DNA from: Geosiphon pyriformis
Lineage: Eukaryota; Glomeromycota; Glomeromycetes; Archaeosporales; Geosiphonaceae
Assembly (NCBI GenBank): GCA_016748015.1
Contig: JAAOMT010000514.1
Coordinates: 356,924 to 420,923 of the forward strand
Length of the DNA stretch: 64,000 nt
Direction of reading: 5' to 3'
Part shown: one piece after another, positions 1 to 9,804 of the stretch
How positions within the stretch are numbered: the first letter of the stretch is position 1
How the letters are laid out: the number at the start of each line of letters is the position of its first letter
Notes under the pieces: model-generated
Told to the model about the DNA's origin: nothing
The model's database searches: none
What the model saw: only the letters and a program-made list of their open reading frames with translations
Position numbers and translations under genes: made by a program

Positions 1-150
1 GACTAAGATATTTTATGAGACTGATCTCACACATTGAATCCATACTTATTCAATTTGCTCTTTGAAGTTGAATTCTCTTTGATTATTTCTATCACTCTAC
101 AATCCTGTTCTCCCTTGCTATCCATTAGTTTGTTACTTCAACTCATAACA
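1..150 (+). repeat. 5' LTR of element A, last 150 bp
   Basis: It matches the last 150 bp of the gypsy-1 LTRs ending at 9553, 10566, 57926 and 59519, and terminates in CATAACA. The rest of the LTR lies outside the window. Confidence 0.92.
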
Positions 151-191
151 TAAAAGTGGTGCTCCCTGTAAGGTTGTCAAAATCCACTTTG
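151..191 (+). promoter_or_regulatory. Primer-binding region of element A with hairpin
   Basis: Six bases after the LTR end comes TGGTGCTCCCTGTAAGG, the expected place and TGG start of a minus-strand primer site. AAAGTGG at its left end can pair with CCACTTT about 25 bases further on. Element 2 has the same arrangement (TGGTGCTTTCTGTAAAG at 59526). gypsy-2 uses nearly the same core, TGGTGCTCTCTGTGAG. The matching tRNA was not identified. Confidence 0.55.
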
Positions 192-202
192 TTTCCTATT
201 GT

Positions 203-1539
203 ATGGATGATTATTTATATCTGCCACAACAATTAGAAGAACACTTTGAAGCACACAACAAAAACGATCTAGACTTTATTGAACTTAATCCTTTGTCTTC
301 CTGCTTGATTTGCTTTCCCATTGAAAATCAATTCAGTAGACAATTCCAAAATTTTTGGAATTGGTTCCTGAATAAGCATTCAGCTGAAACTTACACAGCC
401 TATACAACTTATTACTTTGATCAAGCTTATTTTGAAGACAACTTTGAAGAAAGAAACAACAGCATCAATCAACTTTTATACTCCACAACCTTTAAACAAC
501 AGCCCCCTGATTCCGAATATCTGAATCATCAAATTCACATTTGGATTGCTGCCTATTAAGCAACTGAAACTTCCTTTGAAACAGAAGAAGAAAGCTACCA
601 AACTGCTCCTGTTTTTGACCTTTTATCAAGCAAATCAGACTTATCTACACAAACAGTTACCTCCATACAAGCAAACATTCTGGCTGCCCTCCAAGGTATA
701 CAAACTGCTCTAGGAAGAAAAAACAATACCCCACTACTACTATTTAGAAGTAATGCACAAAATCCAATTGAATGGTTGAATGATTTTGAGAAAGCTGCCA
801 CAGCCAACCAGTATGATGAAAAATACAAGTTCCAAATCATTGGTGGCTATCTCTAAGGCTCTCCTGCTACCTGGTTTTTACAAGAAACAGATGCCAATGC
901 TCAAAACCAAATAATCAGATGGACACCAACCAATGTTGGAGAAGAAAATACCTCTTTTACTACCCAGTTTGAGACTAAGTTCAGAACCCCAATATTAATA
1001 TCCAAATGGCACATGGAATTAAAAAGAAAAACCCAAGGCCCTGGAGAAGTAGTGACTGAATATGCCAAAGCTATCAGAAAGCTAATCAAACATGTAGACT
1101 CTGGAAGAAATTGAACAGAAGAGCAGAAAATACATTCCTTCACAAAAGGACTGAGAACTGATCTATCATATGCTTTTTGGCCCCTCCTGGCCTTGAAAGA
1201 TAATTCCACAATAGATATGACCATTGAACTTGCTCAGAGAATAGAAAAAAATCAAAGGATGCACTTAGGATCCACACTTCCAGTTTTTGCTCCTGCTCCT
1301 GTTATGGCTTCTGCTCCCCAAATGGCTGCTACCTCTTTTGCTGCCCAAACTCAAGACCCAAATGAACAGTTAATAGATAGACTTACAGCTAATCTTGCCT
1401 GGCTATTTGAACCATTAGCCCAAGCAGTCAGAGACAACCAGCAACCCCAAAGACCCAGATTTGAACCCACTTCAATCAGCCCCAGCAACCACCATATTAA
1501 AGACAACAAAATCGTGGCCCATCTGTGTGCTATCACTGT
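203..1539 (+). pseudogene. gag of element A (N-terminal and capsid part)
   Basis: The frame opens at the ATG at 203, about 50 bp after the LTR, and runs in frame 2 to about 1480. In-frame stops are TAA at 557, TAA near 854 (Gln expected) and TGA near 1112, where element 2 keeps TGG (Trp). The first 118 residues, with CLICF and a Tyr-rich stretch, are shared with element 2 but match no domain I recognise. The middle part (IEWL, then FWPLLALKD, then ELAQRI) has the look of a retrotransposon capsid. A one-base loss near 1470 pushes the frame out just before the zinc knuckle; element 2 is still in frame there. Gag would assemble the cytoplasmic particle. Confidence 0.8.
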
Positions 1540-1719
1540 GGACTAACTGGACACTTTTCTAGAGACTGTAACAATCTTCTATTACCTCCTCCAGTTCCTA
1601 GAAACAATGACAATCAAAACAACAGGCCCATCAACAACAATGTTCCTAATCAAAGACCTAATCATGCTAACATCAATTTCTTTAGAGAGGATTCCTTGGT
1701 TAAAGCCACTGTTTATTAG
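1525..1719 (+). pseudogene. Nucleocapsid zinc knuckle of element A
   Basis: Frame 1 encodes CYHCGLTGHFSRDC, a perfect CX2CX4HX4C knuckle, followed by an Asn/Pro-rich tail. This is the RNA-binding end of Gag, now out of frame with the rest of gag. Element 2 has the same knuckle (CYCCRLTRHFSRDC) at about 60920 with several residues changed. Confidence 0.85.
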
Positions 1720-2173
1720 CCTTTAAACTGGTAGGTGCACCTCCAAAGGGTGAGAGTACAAGCCAACCAAAAGAAAACTTCTTTTATGCTTTTAACCTAA
1801 CTGATGATAACCATGATATGGATGAACACTTCTGAATCAACCAAAAAGAAGAAAGCCAAGATTGATTTCATCTTGAACCCAAACAAAGCATCCAAATCAT
1901 CTGCTGATAACAATAAGCCACCAAAGGCCAAAGTTTTCAAAGTTGAAACCCCCAGAAATAGTACAAAAATCTGGTCCTTATTCTGTTGTTAAAGATCTCA
2001 TGGAAACTCCAGCACACATTACATTTGGCCAACTAATGACCCACCCACAGTTCAGAAAAGATCTCTATAAATCATTAATACCTAAGAAAAAGACACCAAA
2101 GACCAACAAACACCCATGTTAAGCTGGACTTGCTGACAACAGCAATGTCACCTCTCTGATTTGTAAAGCCCAA

Positions 2174-2797
2174 GTGGCTGGTTACTTTATTGACCTGATC
2201 CTAGACAGTGGATCATCTGTCAGTATAATTGCCAAACACTTTTTTGAAGCAATTGGCAGAAAAATTGATGAGTCTTCCACAAGACCAATGACCAATGTAC
2301 ATGGTAACAAAAAGAAAGGCCTTGGCATAGCCAAAGCTATTCCTGTCTACATCAATGGTATCAGTATTGAAACAGATATGGAAGTATCTAAAGCAAAAGA
2401 GTATACCATCATTGTTGGTAATGAGTGGCTTAAGAAAGCCAAAGCACTACTTGACTATGAACTGTGCGAGCTAACCATCAAATGTGGTGAAAAACCTATT
2501 GTGGTTAAATGCCATCATTGGACAACTCCTCCAGCAACCAAACAGAACCAAGAAGAAGAACAATCAGATGAATCAGATAATAATGAGAGTGATGATAAAG
2601 AAGATCAAAAAGAACAAGAAGAAACTGCTGAACTCACTTATACCATCTTTACCAGCAATAGCAAGCCACTGGACAATGTTAAAGCTGACAAAGAAGGAAT
2701 TATGGTAAATGGCAAGCTAATCTGCTGGCCCTATTATAATATCTTCAGAAGAACCTTTGACAGAAAACCTAGTAAGAAACCCAAATACAGTTATTGA
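2174..2797 (+). pseudogene. Aspartic protease region of element A
   Basis: The segment contains LILDSGSSVSII, the DSG active-site motif of retroviral-type aspartic proteases, followed by a flap-like region and VGNEWLKKAKALLDY, which resembles the ILG(M)DWL end of gypsy proteases. A highly acidic Glu/Asp/Asn-rich stretch follows. The protease would cleave Gag-Pol in the particle. The catalytic motif is intact here, whereas element 2 has DSE. Frame 2 is used here while the knuckle is in frame 1, so at least one further frame change lies between 1719 and 2174. Confidence 0.85.
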
Positions 2798-2889
2798 TAG
2801 CATGGTCCTTGTGCATGGTGCTGGTGTAATAAACCTTTGTATTCACTAAGTGATGAATGCAAATCCTGTCTGATCTATTACAAAGATTG

Positions 2890-4440
2890 AAAACCAATTA
2901 GCTTGATACCTTAAGAAGAACTTAAAGAAGTACAAAAGTTCTTTGAAAATGAATCATCTGAAATCCAATCACTAGTTGTAGAACAAAGAAAACTTTCTCC
3001 TAAAGAAAGAAAAATAGACATTGAAAATCTGTTGGCTAGAAATAGCCCAATTATCTCAAAAGAAGGTGATACCCCTGGATGAACCCATGTGATACAACAC
3101 ACCATCACCACAAAAGAAACTCACCCCATCCATTTGAAGCCTTATCAATCCAATCAACACAATGATGAGTTTATCAAGAAATAAACTGGATGAAAGATCT
3201 TGGATTCATACAAAAAACCAAGAGTGAATGGGCTTTCTCAGTTGTAGTGGTATCCAAGAAAGGTGGAACCCTACACTTCTGTGTTGACTATTGCCAACTA
3301 AATGCCATAACTATAAGAGACATGTACCCACTTCCCAAAATTGATACAATGCTAGATAAATTCAATGGTGCTGCTTTTTTCTCAACCATTGACTTAACTG
3401 CTGGATTCTGGCAAGTAGAGATGGATCCAGAAAGCAGAAAGAAAACTGCCTTCATCACCAAATATGGCACCTATGAATTCACTGTCATGTCTTTTGGTTT
3501 CACCAATGCTCCTTCCATCTTTCAACACCTAATGAATAAAGTGTTTGAATCAGTAAAAAAAAACTTTATTCTGGTATACTTGGACGACATAATAGTATAT
3601 TCAAAAACCTAAGATGAACACCTTGAACATTTGCAGAAGATTTTTGACCTGCTCAGAAATGCTGGTCTTAAGATCAACCCAATCAAATCTTTTTTTGAAC
3701 ATCAATTCACTCAGTTTTTTGGTCATTATATTACAAAAAATGGAATCTTCTCTGATCCAGCTAAAGTTGAAAAAGTTCAAAACATTAGACAACCAATGAA
3801 TGTTTCTGAACTATGTTCTTTCCTTGGTTTGGTCTCTTATTATCGCAAATTTATCAAGGATTTCTCCAAAATTGCCTTTCCTCTCAATCAGCTACTCAAG
3901 AAAAATGTCAATTATTACTGGAGCACTCATCAACAAAAAGCTTTTGAATTTTTGAAGGAAAAACTTGTTACTGAACCAATTCTCAAACAATTTGATCTGG
4001 ACCAACTTTTTATCCTCCACACTGATACATCTGGCTATGGACTTGGTATTGTTCTTTCACAGAAAGATGAAAATAGCAGAGAACATGTCATAGTATATAT
4101 TAGTAGATCTTTCATACCAGCAGAAAAGAACTATTCAGTTATTGAACAAGAATGTCTAGCAGTAGTTTGGACTACTAACTACTGGGATCAATATCTTCTT
4201 GGTGCAAAATTCTTAGTGGTAACAGATCATCAAGCTTTGGTTTGGCTGCACAAGAAAAAGAAGCTGAAACACAAACAAATAACTCACTGAATACTCCACT
4301 TGAATGAATTTGACTATGATATTTAACACCACAAAGGAGCAAATCATCAAAATGCCAATGCTCTATTTAAACTTACCATCCAGTGACAGTACAATCTCTT
4401 AAACCAAACCAACTTAATTATTAGTAACTCCTTTATAAAC
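2890..4440 (+). pseudogene. Reverse transcriptase and RNase H of element A
   Basis: Frame 1 is open from about 3070 to 4288 apart from a TAA at 3610. The reverse transcriptase motifs appear in order: FCVDYCQLN, YPLPKID, STIDLTAGFWQVEM, FGFTNAPSIFQ and the catalytic YLDD at 3577-3588. The connection region (FLGLVSYYRKFIKDFS) leads to RNase H with HTDTSGYGLG, EQECLAVVW and VTDHQALVWL. Downstream stops replace Trp and Gln codons that are kept in relatives. This enzyme copies the element RNA into DNA inside the particle. Both the YLDD and the RNase H acidic residues are present, so the domain itself looks catalytically complete. Confidence 0.92.
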
Positions 4441-4450
4441 AAACACAATA

Positions 4451-5257
4451 ATGGACTTGGACAACTACTCTGCTTTAATGGAATTTTTGGGTAAAAGACA
4501 ATATCTACCAGAATACACTAAACATCAAAGAAAACATTTGTACAAACAATCAAATTTCTATTTGATCCACCAGAACCAATTATACAAAAGAAACAGAAAA
4601 GATTCTGACCACCCTCAGAGAGTCATCAGATTTTAAGAAAGAGAAATTGTAATATACAACATGTACACTGACCCATTAGCTGGACACTTTGGAAAAACAA
4701 AAACAATTCAGAAAACTTTAGCTCATTATTATTGGTCTACCTTGGAAAAAGACATTGCTGAATACATTAAAATCTGTAACATCTGCCAAAGAAGAGGCAA
4801 ACCCAATCGCAAAGAAAATATTCATCCAATCTCTGTTGGTCAACCCTTTGACAGAATTGGTATAGATGTTGTTGGACCTTTAACAATCACTCTTAATGGC
4901 AACAGATATATTATTACAGCTACCGACTATCTTACAAAGTGGGTAAAAGCAAGAGCCACCCCAGACCGAACAGCAGTCTCAATAGCCAATTTTATTTATG
5001 AAGATATCATTTGCCATCATGGCTGCCCCAAAGAACTTTTATCTGATAGAGGAAGAGCTTTTCTTAGTACACTGGTTAAAAAACTTTGTAGAAAAATGGG
5101 AATACATCATAAACTTTCCTCCCCTTATCACTTCCAAACAAATAACCTAGTGGAACATTTTAATAGAACATTATACAAAACCCTAGCCAAAACCAGTGAA
5201 GAAACAACTTATGAGACAAAGTACTGCCTTCAGCTTTGTTTGCTTATAGAACTGTAA
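4451..5257 (+). pseudogene. Integrase of element A, D,D-35-E intact
   Basis: Frame 2 begins near 4451 and holds an HHCC zinc region (AGHFGKTKT...CNICQRRG). The catalytic core has GIDVVGPL (first Asp), LLSDRG (second Asp) and NNLVEHFNRTL (Glu). I count exactly 35 residues between the second Asp and the Glu, the standard retroviral spacing. One stop (TAA) near 4634 separates the first 61 residues from the rest. A frameshift near 5225 moves the end of the core to frame 1. The enzyme joins element DNA to the chromosome; target duplications in this window show 4-bp staggered cuts. Confidence 0.92.
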
Positions 5258-5695
5258 ATCATGACATAACAAGTTATGAACCTTTTTATCTGCTCTATAG
5301 ATGCATGACAACACTACTAATAGAAACTGACATTGAAACAATATCCTTTGAAGAGATCACAATAGGAAATTACAAAGACATTTTGCAAAGAAAACTTGGT
5401 ACCATTTTTGACTCCTTGGTAGAAACACAAATAATCGCTTTTGAAAAGATAAAACAGTTCTAAAAAAAGCTTAAAAGAAAGAAAACCTATAAAACACTTT
5501 CTTTAAGTGTTGGTGACTTAGTACTAGAATACTATTCTAATAAAAACAATGTTTATAGTGATAAATTTTATAGCTGGTAGAAAGGACCCTTTATAGTCAA
5601 CAAAGTTTTGAACAATGGTTTTTATATTCTTCAAGATCAATCTGGAACAATCTTCAATGATTGTCCTGTTCATGATACATGACTCAAAAAATATA
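5236..5695 (+). pseudogene. Integrase C-terminal part of element A
   Basis: After the frameshift, frame 1 continues with FAYRTVNHDITSYEPFYLLYR, typical of the end of gypsy integrase cores. A TAA near 5461 is followed by SVGDLVLEYY and KGPFIVNKVLNNGFYIL, the GPY/F module that follows integrase in many gypsy elements. Several stops replace Trp codons. Confidence 0.8.
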
Positions 5696-5804
5696 ATAAA
5701 CGACCTGATTGGCTGTCTGTTGTGGTAATACCAACTCAAATAATCAGCAAAAATCAAGTATAAATAAATGCATCATTCTCAAAACAGAGGTATCTTCAAT
5801 CGAC

Positions 5805-6463
5805 ATGAACAATTATTTTCTGGATCAAAACATTCAAAATGCTTTCTATACTCTTCATGAGTATTGGATCAAAAACTATCCAAATGCTACTCTAACCATT
5901 GGAAAACAAACCACCATAATTGATAACAGTGGAACACATACTGTTATTAGACCAAAGAAAACTACTACCAGAAGAAAAAAAATTGGTAGTAAAATTGATA
6001 AATATCCGTTGGAAAGTATAACAACAGCTATACTCCCACCTTTTAACACAATTGGAAAAACACTTCAAGAAATCTTATCCATAGACAAAAACTTGTCATA
6101 TAGAAGGCAATTAGAACTCTATGGTCACCTTGGTGAAATCATAAAGGATATAAAACTTATGAAGAAAACAACTTTAGAAATACAGGCAGAAATTTTGGGC
6201 ATTATATGGTTAGATGCCTAAGAGTTTTAACTATTGCTAGAAGAGCCAAAACTCTAATACAAAAATTTGGTCTCTTGGATACAAAACTTATTTTGTTTCA
6301 AGTGTTATATACCTTATCCACAAAAGACTTCAACAAACTAGTTAGCTTTGAGTTAGATAAAACTCTTCCAATAGATTACACCATAAATAGCTTAATTTTG
6401 CCAGAGCTCAATCTCTTTAGAGAGAATGATGTTGTTATTGTTGAAACTTATACTTCTTATTAA
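5805..6463 (+). pseudogene. ORF3 of gypsy-1, function unknown
   Basis: After the integrase a further reading frame starts at the ATG at 5805 (frame 3) and runs to 6221. It continues after a -1 shift in frame 2 from about 6206 to 6463, overlapping the first bases of the 3' LTR. The product would be about 215 residues, basic in the middle (TTTRRKKIGSK), helix-like, with no membrane segment or signal peptide and no motif I recognise. The minus-strand relic at 55934-57247 keeps recognisable DNA similarity to this whole stretch, so it belongs to the family. It may be an accessory protein or a C-terminal extension of Pol; an envelope role is not supported. Confidence 0.6.
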
Positions 6464-6577
6464 TTATCACATGTATTAGCCACTAATGTTACATAAATTA
6501 GCCACTCTATTTTTAGAAAGTGATTATTAATCTGATTATTGACCAAGTTGTTAACCTGATCATTGACCACTTTTGAT
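6433..6577 (+). repeat. 3' LTR of element A, first part
   Basis: It starts TGTTATTGTTGAAACTTATAC, matching the starts of the LTRs at 9805 and 57248, and runs through the 12-bp minisatellite (about four units) to TGACCACTTTTGAT, where half-LINE F is inserted. Confidence 0.9.
6564..6577. repeat. Target duplication of half-LINE F, left copy
   Basis: TGACCACTTTTGAT is repeated at 9017-9030 as TGACCACTTTTAAT (13 of 14 identical). The uninterrupted LTR (for example at 10021) has a single copy. Confidence 0.9.
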
Positions 6578-9016
6578 TTTTTTTTTATGTTAATGTGTAG
6601 CCATGCTGATTATTTATTAGTTTTGTCCAACAATAAAGTTGGCACTTTCATAAAGCCAGCTCACCCAATAATACAAAGTTTACAAGATGCGGCTAACCAC
6701 TTAGTAAAAAGCCCTAACTACACACTAGTACTATCTTTGCTACTTAATGTATCAAACATTTCTAATTTGTATATCTTACCCATAATGCTAACAAGCTCAT
6801 GACTATTTTTAACCATACTACTCATCCACTTAGCAGTCTGATCAGGACTGGATTTGATACTGGAAGGCTAATCTTCCCATAGGGGCATCATAACATCAAA
6901 GGTATTATTATAAACTGAGAAATCTTTATCATCATCATCATCATCATCAACCATGTTATCAACATCTGATCTATCCTTCAAGCCAGCCTGCTTACATCTC
7001 TTCTCAAGCTGTGTAATACTCCTCTGCATTACAAAAACAACAGCAGCCAAGCCTTTATTTTGGTTAGCCAACCCATCCACACATTCCTTAACTGATACAT
7101 CCATGGCAGTTGGAGTAGACAGCAGCTTAGTAATCAATACAACAAGAGCACCAACAGGTTCAACTAAAGATTTTATCAACACAGAGAGTTCATTAAGATG
7201 GGATTCCAAAGAAGCCAACCTAGATTCAACAGCAGAATTGAGAACAGAAGATACTGCAGACACCATGGGTGGTGTAGTTTTGGGAGGACCACTGAGATCC
7301 AAGTTCATATCAGCAGCAGCAGCACCAGGAAGAACCACAAAAGCAGCAGCTTTGGCATAAGATTTAGATTCAGCAAATGAAGGTTTGAAAATTTTGGGGC
7401 CACCAGAAGTGTTGGAGGAGAGTTTGGGTGTAGAAGAAGACAACTTTTTGCAGTCCATGGCCAAATGATCCAAGTCTTGACACCTGTAACAGTGGTGACA
7501 CCCAGGAGTTTCCCACCAGATGCGACAACTATGCAAGATACCAGTTTTTAACACAGCAACATCCAGAGATTCCAAAGAATCAAAGGTAATCACAGCAAAA
7601 TGTTGACATCAATAAGATTCAGGAGAGCAAGAAATAAAACATGTACAGCCACCAACTTGGGAGACCAAATTACTTATCTCAAAGGCAGTACAGCCAAATA
7701 GAATATTGACCAACTTAGCTTTGAATGCATCTCTTGAAGAAATAATCTCCTTTTGGTTAGCAATGGGAAGAATCCTAACACTATCTTTTCTGACCAACAC
7801 AGACCAGTTAGAGAGAGCAACAGCAGTAGAAGAAATGTTCTTAAAATTAACCACAGCATATTGCCATAAGCCAGCAGGCTTCAACTTAACAGAAGTGACA
7901 ACACCAAAAATGCCAAGAGCAGTTTTGATGTCATTAGAAAAGGTACCCAAAGGTACATTGCATAGTGCAACTGACAAAGAAGGAGAAAAAATAGAGACCA
8001 CACCAGAAGATCATGCAATCTTAAGAGTGGTCAAAAAAACCTCACCACCAATGGCCACTTTGGTGGCACCAGTTAGACTCTCATGAGATGCAAATTCCAC
8101 ACAGAACAACTTAACAGCATCTTGTAAAACTGATTTAAGCCCAATACAACCAGACAGCAGCTGAAACAAGGAACTAAGAAGGGCTATCTTGATCTTGAAT
8201 GTGGCACCAGGCACAAGAGTGGAGGCCACCCACTCAGAGAACTTTTGTCGGCCATTCACATTTATCCAAGCACTATTATTAACAACACCAGAAACTGGGA
8301 GAAAAGTAGATGATTCTATTTCCATCTGATTAGCCCAATCTTTGAGATCATTTAAAATAATGGGCTGTTTTGCTACTGGGATTGGCGATGATCTGCTAGA
8401 GAGTATCACATTAGACAGTACAGCCAGTGGTTAATCTTGGCCCATCTTGGGAGACATGCTGCTGCTGTTGTCATCCATATCAGGAAGAAGATTGGCTGCT
8501 GCTGTGGAGATCTTACCAAAGATCTTATTTGGAACCACAAAGGGGTTCAGTGTAACCATATTAGTTGCGACTGCTTGCTGCTGTTTTTTGGAATTTTTTG
8601 CTTTCGCGGCCATTTGTGAAGCAGTAGTAATAGAAGTACAAGTGGAAGTGGTGAGAACAGGAAAGACCAACTTGTTGACTGGTCTGTTATTAAAAATCTT
8701 TGGGCTTTTTGAAGTGGTAGAGATAATACTGGAACTAACCCGAGTGTGTCTTTTTGAAGAAACTTTGACTGGAAAAGAACTTCCAGTCAAAGGTAAAGAA
8801 AATAAACCAGAAGCCACTAAAAGCAGCTTATTACTAGTATTTTTTAAAGGAAATGTTGCCAGAACGTTTTGTTTAGCTGCTTCAATAATAGAGAGATCTT
8901 CTCATGTTGAAACTTTATTAGTTACTATAGAAAAAGTAACGTTTGCAACTTTTTTACTCTTAGCTTTATTCGTGGTCATGAAATTTAGGAGAGAAAGAGT
9001 TTTTTAGAGCATTTTT
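6578..9016 (-). mobile_element. Half-LINE F: ORF1-only non-LTR retroelement
   Basis: This 2439-bp insert on the minus strand has LINE hallmarks: a short poly(A) tail (T-run ending 6586 on the + strand) and a 14-bp target duplication. Its first bases include AAAAACTCTTTCTCTCCT, shared with the 5' end of the full-length LINE (about 11016). It encodes ORF1 only and has no endonuclease or reverse transcriptase. Only about 130 bp lie between the end of ORF1 and the tail. It must have been moved by enzymes from another LINE. Confidence 0.88.
6718..8979 (-). pseudogene. LINE ORF1 protein (RRM-like domain plus CCHC knuckle) of half-LINE F
   Basis: One frame runs from the ATG at 8979 to a TAG at 6718, 753 codons, with stops only at about 8912 (TGA), 8431 (TAA), 8011 (TGA), 7609 (TGA) and 6868 (TAG). 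The order is a Ser/Thr/Lys-rich N-terminus, an RRM-like fold (IFGVVTSVKLK...YAVVNFK) near 7800-7950, a CCHC knuckle CHHCYRCQDLDHLAMDC near 7460-7510, a coiled-coil-like stretch (SRLASLESHLNELSVLIKSL) near 7160-7210 and a poly-Asp patch near 6930. The full-length LINE ORF1 has the same order, and half-LINE E keeps homology past the 6868 stop. The role would be an RNA-binding chaperone of the LINE particle. No frameshift is needed. Confidence 0.85.
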
Positions 9017-9553
9017 TGACCACTTTTAATAGCTATATAAGCAATGAATTTCTTAGCTGTAGAAAAGCATATAAGAATCAAAAAGAAATCAAATAAATAA
9101 AATAACAACTTTCATCTTAATCTTTCTTATTACTAATTTCCCTTTCTCTACTTTCAAGTATCTGAACATCTTAAAAATAAAAGATTACTTGTTGGTTATT
9201 CCTTACCCTTTTTCTGAAACATGTAATTGCAACATTTGGAGATTATTGAATAAAATGTGACTGAAAAGCACATCTAATACTTGATATTGAATTCTAAGAG
9301 CATTGACATAAGGCATAGAATTATACCAAGTGTGATCATTTGTTGACAGTATGGACTATCCCTCTACTTTCAGATTTCCCAGTTACCTTTTGAAAAGAAT
9401 AGTGACTGAAATATTTTATAAGACTAATCTTACATATTGAATTCATACTTATTCAATTCGCTCTTTGAAGTTGAATTCCCTTTGATTATTTCTATTATCC
9501 TACAATCCTGTTCTCTCTTGCTATCTATTAACTTGTTACTCCAATCTGTAACA
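9017..9553 (+). repeat. 3' LTR of element A, second part
   Basis: The LTR resumes with the duplicated TGACCACTTTTAAT, then AGCTATATAAGC, and runs to CTGTAACA. Together with 6433-6577 it makes an LTR of about 670 bp. The LTR holds GCTATATAAG, a likely TATA box in gypsy-1 LTRs. Confidence 0.9.
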
Positions 9554-9761
9554 ACAGTATAAACTATTTCTCTACCTTCAGATTCCCTGGTTATCTTTTG
9601 AAAAGTACAGTAACTAAGATATTTTATAAGACTGATCTTGTATATTGAATCTTTACTTATTTAATTCACTTCTTGAAGTTGAAATCCCTTTAATTATTTC
9701 TATTACTCTACAATCTTGTTCTCCCTTGCTATCTATTAGCTTGTTATTCCAACTTGCAACA
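9554..9761 (+). repeat. Extra gypsy-1 LTR 3' fragment
   Basis: Directly after the element A LTR end, the last 208 bp of a second gypsy-1 LTR follow (from ACAGTATAAACTATTTC to TTGCAACA). It is a partial tandem copy, perhaps left by recombination between LTRs, and is followed by ATAT. Confidence 0.85.
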
Positions 9762-9773
9762 ATATAATAATTA

Positions 9774-9793
9774 ATAAAAACTATAGTTTTTAT
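9774..9793. repeat. 20-bp perfect palindrome between LTRs
   Basis: ATAAAAACTATAGTTTTTAT reads the same on both strands. Its left half resembles the inverted start of one gypsy-1 LTR subfamily (AATTAATAAAAACTAT) and its right half the direct start, so it may be the scar of two head-to-head LTR starts. Confidence 0.6.
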
Positions 9794-9804
9794 CATAATA
9801 ATAT

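Larger units (their letters stand above)
1..9553 (+). mobile_element. gypsy-1 element A: LTR retrotransposon, 5' end cut by window, 3' LTR split by half-LINE F
   Basis: This is a Ty3/gypsy element read left to right: end of 5' LTR (1-150), primer-binding region, gag, CCHC knuckle, aspartic protease, reverse transcriptase, RNase H, integrase, an extra ORF3, and a 3' LTR starting at 6433. The 3' LTR stops at 6577 and resumes at 9017 because a minus-strand ORF1-only LINE is inserted. The order PR-RT-RH-INT defines Ty3/gypsy. The coding regions carry several stops and frameshifts, but YLDD and the integrase D,D-35-E triad are intact, so this is the better preserved of the two plus-strand copies in the window (the other starts at 58825). 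Confidence 0.93.

Noticed and set aside
8447-9007. Long plus-strand frame of 186 codons (and a similar one at 6953-7360).
   Set aside because: They are antisense shadows of the 753-codon LINE ORF1 on the minus strand, which has the motifs.
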